Of a DNA stretch of 6,527 nt, positions 1-5,518 are shown one piece after another. The stretch spans positions 1-6,527 of the forward strand of contig DJLG01000165.1 of assembly GCA_002434915.1 (NCBI GenBank), given 5' to 3'. Every line of letters begins with the position of its first letter. Within the stretch, counting starts at the first letter, position 1. Below the pieces are notes generated by a model, which saw only the letters and a program-made list of their open reading frames with translations, did not search any database and was not told the origin of the DNA. The position numbers were made by a program, and so were the translations under genes. Source of the stretch: Proteobacteria bacterium UBA6522 (GTDB lineage Bacteria > Pseudomonadota > Gammaproteobacteria > Steroidobacterales > Rariloculaceae).

Positions 1-312
1 AAGTCTGAATTTGAAAGCGTATCGGCTTTGTCAGACGATGACGATGGCCTAGAGGAAATTTACGGTAAACAGTATTCTCTCGCTGAGTTTACTGCACCAT
101 CCAACTTCAAGTCCTATGACGAGTTGAAGACTCGTTTGGATATGGTTCTTTCCGGCACGGTTGCTGCCAACTCGACGGTTGAAACGTTGATGGAAGATGA
201 ACCTACTGCCACACCCACAGTGGATACCAAACCGGCACCTACTGTTACTGTGACAGAAGATGATGATGATGACGCAATGTCATATTTTGAGAAGTTGGCT
301 GAGGAAGCATAG
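1..312 (+). CDS. 32: Single-stranded DNA-binding protein gp32, C-terminal part (5' end outside window)
   Basis: This is the last 103 codons of a gene that is open to the left edge of the window, ending in TAG at 310-312. An apparent TTG start at 28 is only an internal Leu codon, because the frame continues upstream as KSEFESVSAL. The visible part has an acidic patch (SDDDDG), then a conserved-looking block with YGKQYSLAEF and FKSYDELKTRL, then a Thr/Pro/Val-rich linker. It finishes with an acidic tail, TEDDDDDAMSYFEKLAEEA. A flexible linker ending in a strongly acidic tail is the hallmark of gp32, where the tail recruits other replication and recombination proteins while the upstream core binds ssDNA. 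The core (zinc site and OB fold) is not in the window, so the call rests on the C-terminal pattern and the T4-like neighbourhood. It is the only + strand gene here and has its own terminator. Confidence 0.85.
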   Translation, partial: KSEFESVSALSDDDDGLEEIYGKQYSLAEFTAPSNFKSYDELKTRLDMVLSGTVAANSTVETLMEDEPTATPTVDTKPAPTVTVTEDDDDDAMSYFEKLAEEA

Positions 313-343
313 CGGCCTGATTGCCTTGGTCGGTGCTTCAGAG

Positions 344-372
344 AAGGGGGAACTTTTGTTCCCCCTTTTTTT
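344..372 (+). terminator. Intrinsic terminator of gp32
   Basis: A perfect 10-bp stem, AAGGGGGAAC (344-353) with GTTCCCCCTT (358-367), closes a TTTT loop. It is followed by an uninterrupted T tract that includes the base of the stem (366-372). It lies about 30 nt after the gp32 stop codon and faces the right way for gp32. On the - strand the stem is followed by CTTCTCTGAAG rather than a T run, so it should terminate leftward transcription poorly. The T tract runs into the stop codon of the convergent 845-aa gene (371-373). Confidence 0.93.
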
Positions 373-2908
373 AGAAGTTTCTCATCGCTCGTATGGTTTC
401 AGCTGAACGACTAGTTGGTTTGTTTGTCATGGGCGAAGTATGATTGTTTACATTAGTTGTAGGTGAGCTCATGTTGGTCACATTAGTTGAACCACCGGCG
501 GGTCCGCCACCGTAGTCACCCGCTGATGGTGGAGATGATGAAATCGCAGCTGCCTGCACATTCCTTGGACTGCCGGAGAGGTCGCCGCTAAATTTTTTGT
601 TTGGATTGACTGATTTATTGTATGCTGCCTGTCCTTTGCGTTCGATGGCTCTGATATCTCTCGCAATTTTCTTCTGCATATTTTTCGATTTCGATCCTTT
701 GAGCCTCTGCCGCAACATTGCAAGTTTTTTCTGCTGCGCTGAAGTAAGCATCATCTTTCCTCTGGCAACCGCACCGCCGGTGCCAACATCTTTCGCAGCC
801 GATCCAAGCATTCCAGCCCGTGCGCCTTCCATACCCTCTATGTCATCCTCAGCCATACCTTGGCCTACGGTGGGTGCGGTGGCTGAACCAGCAGAACCAG
901 CACCTCTAGGAGTTCGAGCCTGTCTAGCTTCTCTCGGCTTTCTTCCAAATACGTTAGAGAAAAATCCTTGTACTTTTTCAATGGTGGATGGTTCAGCACT
1001 TTGCATTGCTTTGAATATTCTCTCATATTCTGCTGCTGTTGGAGGCATAACTTGTGGTATAGTAATTTTATTCAACAATCCAATTTTGCTCTCATCAAGA
1101 GTGTTAATTGATTCGATAGCGTTACTAAGAGATTGAAGACCAGCTGGATTACCACTACCCAATGCTTGAACTGCCATTTCAATACCTTTAATCACACTGC
1201 TATCTACTTTAACTCCCTGCTCAAAGAGTTTTGCATTTTCGACAAATGAATTAAGAGCACTGGAAGCGTCTGTAATACCTTGAGAGTTTTTGGCAAGTTC
1301 TAACAACTCTGAAATTGGGCCACCGCCGCCAAGCACTTTACCTAACGCACCAAGTAGGCCTGGACTACCAAGACCATCAAGCGATTCTTTAATCGCTTCG
1401 ATACCTGACGCTGTTGCCGCCATGGTGCCAGGATCAATTTTAGATAGTTTTTGGATTGATTCAGTTTGTGCGTTGAGCACAGCAATTTGTGCCTCTGCCT
1501 CTGCTTTGGCATCACCTTTAACAGCTTTCACTACGGTTGCAATGCCCTCTGCCACAGAGGTTATTACGCCTGATATACTGTCTCCGATACCTCTAATAAC
1601 ACCTTCAACGCCTTGAAGAACATCCTTTACTCCAGCGCCAACTGATCTGATACCTCGACCAATTTTTTCCAACCCGCCAGAGATCGCTTCAATTACCCCA
1701 ACAAATACCATACCGACACTTTCAATTACAAAACCAACTCCCTCTAATGCAGGCCCCGCAATTCTTAACGCAGCAGCTAATCCGATAAATGCAAGAGTGA
1801 TAAGTCCAAGACCTATTGCTGTAGCAGGATTTGCAAATGCTGCAACACCTTTTGCTATCCCCATGAGAACAAATTGAATTACTTTTCCTATTCCCTTGCC
1901 TAGTGGTATGAGCGCCTTACCTAGTGCAGCAAATCCAAATGCAAGACCCTTGAGTGCGGCCCCTGCGCCCTTACCAATTGCTTTTATGAACGCACCGATA
2001 CCTTTACCAAGACTAGCAATACCTTTTCCAAACTTGCCCATGCCGCCACCGCCGGAGCCACCTTCACCGCCGCCGTCACCTCCAGCGCCGCCACCGCCTG
2101 TCGTGTTTAGAGCGATTGTCTCTAATAGGCCGATTTGTGAGGTTTTCCAGGCCTCTTGTGAGGCTCTTTCTTGGTCTGCTTCTGCCCTAGTTGGTTGATC
2201 ACCTCTTTGAAGTTCTATCTGTTCAGCAACTAACTCAAGGCCAGCAGTAACATCACCAATGGCACCCGACACTTCAAAAGATTGTATAGTTCTAGATAAA
2301 TTCTCAAATGCAATACCAACATTACCAGAGAATGCGGCCTCAATAGCTCTTGCAGCTTCGGTCAAAGAGTTAATTTTTTTCTCTTCTTCCTCTCTCGCTT
2401 TTTCCTCTTCCTCTCTCGCTTTTGCCCTCTCCGCTGCTTCTTTGTCCTGCTCGGCCTTTTCAGCCTCAGCGAGGATCATATCCCTTTCTATAGTTTGTGC
2501 TAAGTTTTCTGCCCGTTGGGCATTAATAATCCTTTCGGCTTCTGCATCGCCGAACATTTCTCTCGTAAGTTGTTCTTGCTGTTCTTGAAGCTCTTTCGCT
2601 TTTTGCGCTCTTTCTAATTCTTTCTTTCTTTGTTTCTCTCGTTTTCTAAGTCGCCCAAACTCTTGTCTGCTTAGTCCAGCAGCTTTTCGCTGTTTTCTTT
2701 GCTCATTTTTAAGTATAATAAAATTGAGTATATCTCTTCTGATTCCATTACCAAGAATGATTTGTTCAAGTTTTTGTAAGCCTTCTTGTTTTTTCAGCAA
2801 AATAGTTCGCAATCCAACATTTTCTTCCATGTTGGCAGATGCTCTTGTAAGAGCCTGGGTTGCGGTACGAAAATTATTGATTGCTTCAAGTTCTGTTCTG
2901 CTGACCAT
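371..2908 (-). CDS. Tape-measure-like tail protein, 845 aa
   Basis: I infer this is the tail tape measure, filling the role of T4 gp29; no sequence family is recognised with certainty. Residues about 38-185 are a highly charged Glu/Lys/Arg/Gln helix, very likely coiled coil, including a tandem AREEEEK pair at 164-177. Residues 271-290 are a Gly-rich linker. Residues about 291-465 are a long Gly/Ala/Ile/Val-rich stretch with repeated GKGIG-like motifs and a strongly hydrophobic core at about 361-384. Residues 490-660 look globular and helical. The C-terminus is basic, then Ser/Gly/Asn/Thr-rich with degenerate TNxxSPxTN repeats. Charged helix plus hydrophobic middle plus great length is typical of tape measures. 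At roughly 0.15 nm per residue it would specify a tail near 125 nm. The ATG lies 4 nt after the upstream stop with only a weak AAGAAG Shine-Dalgarno, so translational coupling is likely. It is the last gene of the leftward train. Alternative: another large hub or injected tail protein. Confidence 0.66.
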   Translation of the reverse strand: MVSRTELEAINNFRTATQALTRASANMEENVGLRTILLKKQEGLQKLEQIILGNGIRRDILNFIILKNEQRKQRKAAGLSRQEFGRLRKREKQRKKELERAQKAKELQEQQEQLTREMFGDAEAERIINAQRAENLAQTIERDMILAEAEKAEQDKEAAERAKAREEEEKAREEEEKKINSLTEAARAIEAAFSGNVGIAFENLSRTIQSFEVSGAIGDVTAGLELVAEQIELQRGDQPTRAEADQERASQEAWKTSQIGLLETIALNTTGGGGAGGDGGGEGGSGGGGMGKFGKGIASLGKGIGAFIKAIGKGAGAALKGLAFGFAALGKALIPLGKGIGKVIQFVLMGIAKGVAAFANPATAIGLGLITLAFIGLAAALRIAGPALEGVGFVIESVGMVFVGVIEAISGGLEKIGRGIRSVGAGVKDVLQGVEGVIRGIGDSISGVITSVAEGIATVVKAVKGDAKAEAEAQIAVLNAQTESIQKLSKIDPGTMAATASGIEAIKESLDGLGSPGLLGALGKVLGGGGPISELLELAKNSQGITDASSALNSFVENAKLFEQGVKVDSSVIKGIEMAVQALGSGNPAGLQSLSNAIESINTLDESKIGLLNKITIPQVMPPTAAEYERIFKAMQSAEPSTIEKVQGFFSNVFGRKPREARQARTPRGAGSAGSATAPTVGQGMAEDDIEGMEGARAGMLGSAAKDVGTGGAVARGKMMLTSAQQKKLAMLRQRLKGSKSKNMQKKIARDIRAIERKGQAAYNKSVNPNKKFSGDLSGSPRNVQAAAISSSPPSAGDYGGGPAGGSTNVTNMSSPTTNVNNHTSPMTNKPTSRSAETIRAMRNF

Positions 2909-2912
2909 TTTA

Positions 2913-3236
2913 CTACTTCTTACTCATGTATGCGGTCATACCCATGTAAGCACCTACCACACCGGCCATGCCGATGTAGAACAATGCAGACAGGTCGCCT
3001 ATTAATTTAAGTCTAGTCTCTGGAATAAAGCCAGGGATCATAACGATGACAGTAAATATAATCATTGATGCCATAGATATCCAGGCCATGCGCCGTTGAG
3101 CATCAGCCTTCTCTTCTGCTGATTCTGCCTCGTGAATCGCTTTCACGGTGTTTAGTTCTTCATCACTCACTATTCCATCTCCATCCATGTCGTATTCATT
3201 ATAAGAAGATTCTGGTTGTAATTTTTTTTGAACCAC
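2913..3236 (-). CDS. Small EF-hand protein with two membrane segments, 107 aa
   Basis: I do not recognise a named family. Residues 16-27 form a textbook EF-hand calcium loop: Asp16, Asp18, Asp20, Gly21, a hydrophobic Val23 at position 8, and Glu27 at position 12. A charged, Ala/Glu-rich helix follows (about 30-48). Then come two hydrophobic segments at about 51-71 and 84-104 that look like transmembrane helices, joined by a short loop containing PETRLK, and a basic end (SKK). Only one EF-hand is visible, although these usually act in pairs, so dimerisation or a dockerin-like role is possible. The start is GTG at 3236, chosen because AGGAG (3248-3244) sits 7 nt upstream, inside the end of the frameshift frame. 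The gene lies between the tail chaperone frame and the tape measure with gaps of 3 and 4 nt, so a tail or DNA-ejection role is plausible. A holin-like or exclusion protein is an alternative. Confidence 0.8.
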   Translation of the reverse strand: MVQKKLQPESSYNEYDMDGDGIVSDEELNTVKAIHEAESAEEKADAQRRMAWISMASMIIFTVIVMIPGFIPETRLKLIGDLSALFYIGMAGVVGAYMGMTAYMSKK

Positions 3237-3239
3237 GAC

Positions 3240-3437
3240 TCATCTCCTGTTTTTTCTATTTTGCTCTTCAATCCTTTGTTTTTCTTCTTCCAACCACGCC
3301 GCTAATAATGAAACGTATATATCTCTTTCCCACGGTATCATACTTTCAATCTCTGTTAGGCTATACTTATGGTGTTGCATCATGCCAAAATTAATTCTAA
3401 AGTATGCCTCCAGACTATTATGAGAAAGAGTTAGTCT
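3240..3437 (-). CDS. Frameshift-encoded C-terminal extension of gp26 (lambda T-like)
   Basis: This is a 65-codon frame in the -1 register of gp26, ending in TGA at 3242-3240. It runs from RLTLSHNSLEAYFRINFG through MMQHHKYSLTE and IPWERDIYVSLL to a charged helix, WLEEEKQRIEEQ. It looks like real protein: aromatic and acidic clusters, an amphipathic helix and no stops. Upstream, the same frame is open only to about 3491 and contains no ATG, GTG or TTG. The first ATG inside it (3383-3381) has no Shine-Dalgarno and would lose the first 18 residues. The natural way to translate it is a -1 ribosomal frameshift at T TTT TTA at the end of gp26, giving a fusion of about 304 aa spanning 3240-4153. By analogy with lambda G-T, the extension would bind the tail tube or tape measure during assembly. 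It may be missed, or called a separate small hub gene, in standard annotation. Confidence 0.78.
   Translation of the reverse strand, partial: RLTLSHNSLEAYFRINFGMMQHHKYSLTEIESMIPWERDIYVSLLAAWLEEEKQRIEEQNRKNRR
3412..3437 (-). promoter_or_regulatory. Stem-loop downstream of the frameshift site
   Basis: On the - strand, AGACTA (3437-3432) can pair perfectly with TAGTCT (3417-3412) around a 14-nt loop. The stem starts at the last base of the slippery heptamer and ties up part of the gp26 stop codon. Flanking T-G wobbles could extend it slightly. It could stall the ribosome at the slip site. However, the spacer is essentially zero instead of the usual 5-9 nt and the 6-bp stem is weak, so a stimulatory role is uncertain. 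Confidence 0.35.
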
Positions 3438-4153
3438 AAAAAATCTGATAGCCCCTCCAACGTAACTGTGGATTCTACATTCGTATTTGGATTAACAATA
3501 TCTACCTCATGTTTTAATTTTGGCATCGTCTCAAAAAACTCCTGTAGATTAGCAAATTGATCTTGTGTAAGGCTATCAATGAACTCATCAAGGTCTTGGT
3601 CAGTTATATCAACTTTGTTGTAAATATCCTCACCAAAATGAATTTCAGCTATACACTCTTTGATCATGTAAAAAATACTTTCCACACTGTTTTTCTCTTC
3701 GTTAGCTTTTAGTGTAGATCGCACACTTGGGTATGATAACTCTAGTATCACCTCATTCCCATTTGAATCATTACCAAGGCTACAATTTGTCTTGTGGTCT
3801 TTATCCATAAGAACCATAACGTCTTCCAAATCAATATCCACTTCAACGTATGTCTTTTTATCGTCAGGACATAGCAGTTGAACTGTAACTGTCTCTGATA
3901 TTGACTTTTGCCTGATCTTAATAAAAGCATATTCAATATCAAACATGGGATCATCCATCTCGCCGACTTCACCAAAAGTACAGGCCTTGACTAAATCAAG
4001 AACTGCCTGATGGGTTGCGGCGGGTGTGTCTTCTTGCATCGCTAAGAGAAGAACTTTTTCCTCTTTTACTAAAAATGGTCTATATTTAATTTCCTTCTGT
4101 GTTGATGGTATTACCATAGTATAGGTTGGTGTTTCAAGTTTTGGCAAAGCCAT
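3431..4153 (-). CDS. 26: gp26-like baseplate hub / tail assembly chaperone, 240 aa
   Basis: The N-terminus, with MALPKLETPTYTMVIPST then KEIKYRPFLVKEEKVLLLA, matches my memory of the conserved start of gp26 in marine T4-like phages (T4 baseplate protein family, Pfam T4_baseplate). In T4, gp26 is counted as a hub component needed for central baseplate assembly. The body is acidic and largely soluble, with no membrane segment. It is rich in helix-forming segments near the end (about 186-211: ITDQDLDEFIDSL and then QFANLQEFFETM) and closes with VTLEGLSDFLD. The start is firm: AAGGAGA (4167-4161) sits 7 nt before the ATG. The gap from the upstream tube-fold gene is 26 nt. The final codons hold a -1 frameshift signal, so a minority of ribosomes should make a longer fusion. 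That behaviour, and its place ahead of the tape measure, suggest a chaperone role like lambda gpG. The gp26 family call is confident; the chaperone role is inference. Confidence 0.87.
   Translation of the reverse strand: MALPKLETPTYTMVIPSTQKEIKYRPFLVKEEKVLLLAMQEDTPAATHQAVLDLVKACTFGEVGEMDDPMFDIEYAFIKIRQKSISETVTVQLLCPDDKKTYVEVDIDLEDVMVLMDKDHKTNCSLGNDSNGNEVILELSYPSVRSTLKANEEKNSVESIFYMIKECIAEIHFGEDIYNKVDITDQDLDEFIDSLTQDQFANLQEFFETMPKLKHEVDIVNPNTNVESTVTLEGLSDFLD
3437..3458 (-). promoter_or_regulatory. Programmed -1 ribosomal frameshift signal
   Basis: Read on the - strand, the gp26 codons TCA GAT TTT TTA GAC TAA place the heptamer T TTT TTA (3443-3437) in exactly the X XXY YYZ register needed for simultaneous -1 slippage. 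A perfect anti-SD match, GGAGG (3458-3454), ends 10 nt upstream of the heptamer. Internal Shine-Dalgarno elements at about this distance stimulate -1 frameshifting in E. coli dnaX. The zero-frame stop TAA follows after only one more codon. The -1 frame then stays open for 65 codons. A stem-loop lies just downstream and is listed separately. Confidence 0.78.
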
Positions 4154-4160
4154 AGTATTG

Positions 4161-4168
4161 TCTCCTTA
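4161..4168 (-). promoter_or_regulatory. Strong Shine-Dalgarno of gp26
   Basis: TAAGGAGA on the - strand ends 7 nt before the gp26 ATG at 4153. It is the strongest initiation-site ribosome binding site in the window, in contrast to the weak or coupled sites of most neighbouring genes. This fits a chaperone needed in quantity. Confidence 0.8.
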
Positions 4169-4179
4169 GTTCAAGTCAT

Positions 4180-4977
4180 TTATTCGGATTCGCTCCGATC
4201 TTCTGGTTCGGCCCTAATTCGGGCCAATGCTTTAGATTCTAAATTTGCGCCCGTTATTGTTTTGTTAAGGTCGGGTCGCTCCCGGCCGATCATTTCTGTA
4301 GGTTGTTTAGTTCCATATCGTCCAATGTCTGACCAGTATCTAAAATTAAAACTGACAGTAAAATCATTTATGGGAGCACTATTACCCATGTCAAAACTGA
4401 TTGGCCCAATAGTTGATGGATAACACTCCCATATTCTAAATCCTGCCACTGGATTAAATCCTCTATCCAGAACAAAAATGTCAATTGTGCCAGATGCATA
4501 CTCATCATAGTATCTTAGATTCCATGTTTTATCATTATACATTAATCTTTGCCATGAGGTAAAATAGTTATGTAGTTCAAATTTTTCATCCATCAAGAAT
4601 TTTGCGTCAAAACTATCAGCGTATTCTACACCCTGCACAACGTTTCTGTTAGGGCCGTATACATTATCATCAGCTGAGGTTTTTAATGTGTTGCCTGGTA
4701 GATCAACTGATTGAGTGCGAACCACTATGCGGCGTAATATGTCGGGCCCCACACCCGATAATCCGGCTGGTGGATTAATATTCATTTGGAATCTGTTTAC
4801 TTGAGGCATTCCACCTCGGCCCAGTTCAGTTCGTAAATTATCAATAGCGCCTGCTGCTCCAGAGCGTGCTCTCACAGGTTGACCAAGCCTATTAGGCGTG
4901 GGTATGAAAAAATCAACATCTGGGCCGACATTGAAAGCATCATTTAAGAGTTGTTGATTATTTGGTCTATCGGTCAT
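4180..4977 (-). CDS. Tail-tube-fold baseplate protein (gp54/gp48-like), 265 aa
   Basis: Residues about 58-217 follow the T4 gp19 tube-protein plan: NRFQMNINPP at the first strand, VDLPGNTL after a helix, GPNRNVVQG, then DSFDAKFLMDEKFE leading into NYFTSWQRL. The domain ends with IWECYPSTIGPISFDMG and INDFTVSFNFRYW. The last two blocks parallel the gp19 segments around LWPTNVGELQLDW and TFEVTLALDYWE. T4 gp54 (tail tube initiator) and gp48 (tube cap) share this fold and have extra terminal regions. Here there is a Gly/Arg/Asn-rich N-terminal extension of about 55 residues and a charged tail of about 45 ending RSESE. The major tube gp19 is about 160 aa, so 265 aa favours an initiator or cap on the baseplate over the main tube, though I cannot separate gp54 from gp48 by eye. 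The ATG overlaps the preceding stop as ATGA (4977-4974), indicating coupling. An AGGA lies about 10 nt upstream. Confidence 0.75.
   Translation of the reverse strand: MTDRPNNQQLLNDAFNVGPDVDFFIPTPNRLGQPVRARSGAAGAIDNLRTELGRGGMPQVNRFQMNINPPAGLSGVGPDILRRIVVRTQSVDLPGNTLKTSADDNVYGPNRNVVQGVEYADSFDAKFLMDEKFELHNYFTSWQRLMYNDKTWNLRYYDEYASGTIDIFVLDRGFNPVAGFRIWECYPSTIGPISFDMGNSAPINDFTVSFNFRYWSDIGRYGTKQPTEMIGRERPDLNKTITGANLESKALARIRAEPEDRSESE
4184..4225 (-). repeat. Two tandem short hairpins before gp26
   Basis: Near the 3' end of the tube-fold gene, GGCCC (4210-4214) can pair with GGGCC (4221-4225) around a 6-nt loop. TCGGA (4184-4188) can pair with TCCGA (4194-4198) around TTCGC. On the - strand mRNA both precede the gp26 ribosome binding site by 16-60 nt. 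No T tract follows, so they are not a terminator. They lie within coding sequence and could be codon-driven coincidence or mRNA-stability elements. Confidence 0.35.
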
Positions 4978-5504
4978 TTGATCATTTTCCTAGATTCTGC
5001 CCAGACCTGTTTAGCTGAGGCCTTCTTGAAGTTTTGAACGGGGAGCAAAGTCGCTACAACCAGTTCATCATCTTCAATCTTACGAAACTGTGATTTTGTG
5101 TATCCACTTAGATATTTGTGAATTGTCGGCTTGACTAATTTAACTCCCTTGATTGCGTTGTAACTGGTTTTTAAATCAGAGTCAAGCATTTTGTCTAGAA
5201 GCCTCATTCTCAATGGTATTGGTAGATAGTGAAAGTTCAAACCTAGAAATCCATCACTATAACTTTCTATCGGTAATACCAATGGAAATGTATCGTAGTA
5301 TGGCAGTTTCTTTTTGAACTTAGGTCCATACACAAACATGTTTAACGTGCCACCAAATGGTCTTGCCGCTTGTTTACCATCTCTGATCAAGTCTAGACGG
5401 CCGGGTTGGCCAAACTCTTTTATCTTGTTTCTATACCACTCTGTCGAGTAAGGTTTGTTCCCCGCCGCATCCAAGACACTTTGTATGTAATCGCTTTTAG
5501 CCAT
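4974..5504 (-). CDS. Conserved phage protein of unassigned role, 176 aa
   Basis: I recognise the style of this protein from T4-like phages but cannot give it a secure name. The core has PGRLDLIRDG, GTLNMFVYGPKFKKKLPYYD, then FPLVLPIE and GFLGLNFHYLPIPLRMRLLD. Later come KSQFRKIEDDELVVATLLPV and a basic end with FKKASAKQVWAESRKMIK. There is no signal peptide, membrane segment or obvious catalytic motif. It is basic and aromatic-rich, in keeping with a structural or nucleic-acid-contacting protein. The start at 5504 has no clear Shine-Dalgarno; the leader is an A/T-rich GGTAAAAAATAT, 14 nt after the nitroreductase stop. It overlaps the next gene by 4 nt, so the two are probably co-translated. 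In T4, genes 2, 4 and 53 cluster, so a gp2-type DNA end protector or a small baseplate part is possible. This is a positional guess only. Confidence 0.8.
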   Translation of the reverse strand: MAKSDYIQSVLDAAGNKPYSTEWYRNKIKEFGQPGRLDLIRDGKQAARPFGGTLNMFVYGPKFKKKLPYYDTFPLVLPIESYSDGFLGLNFHYLPIPLRMRLLDKMLDSDLKTSYNAIKGVKLVKPTIHKYLSGYTKSQFRKIEDDELVVATLLPVQNFKKASAKQVWAESRKMIK

Positions 5505-5518
5505 ATATTTTTTACCAC

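Noticed and set aside
28..312. Independent 94-aa acidic protein starting at TTG 28
   Set aside because: The frame is open to the window edge and the upstream codons continue the gp32-like sequence, so this is a gene end, not a small gene.
478..723. 81-codon - strand frame inside the 845-aa gene
   Set aside because: It is an alternate frame of the Ser/Gly-rich C-terminal region, with no start signal and no protein-like pattern.
597..1136. Open + strand frame of 179 codons opposite the 845-aa gene
   Set aside because: It is the antisense shadow of a long, well-structured - strand gene, rich in Ser/Pro/Ala/Leu as expected from a reverse-complemented Lys/Glu/Gly/Ala-rich gene, with no ribosome binding site or domain.
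1896..2198. Pro-rich + strand frame
   Set aside because: The proline runs are the reverse complement of the Gly codons in the linker of the 845-aa protein.
2724..3010. Two + strand frames over the junction of the EF-hand and 845-aa genes
   Set aside because: They overlap two better-supported - strand genes and have Cys/Ser/His-rich compositions typical of shadow frames.
3378..3383. Two adjacent ATG codons as an independent start for the small -1 frame
   Set aside because: No Shine-Dalgarno lies at a useful distance and 18 protein-like residues upstream would be left untranslated. The GGAGG at 3411-3407 is followed by no ATG, GTG or TTG at suitable spacing.
3748..3975. 75-codon - strand frame inside gp26
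   Set aside because: It is fully nested in gp26 in another frame, without a Shine-Dalgarno or recognisable motif.
4081..4091. ATTAAATATA, similar to a late promoter, within gp26
   Set aside because: It is not an exact match and it lies inside the 5' part of gp26 with no gene start downstream to serve.
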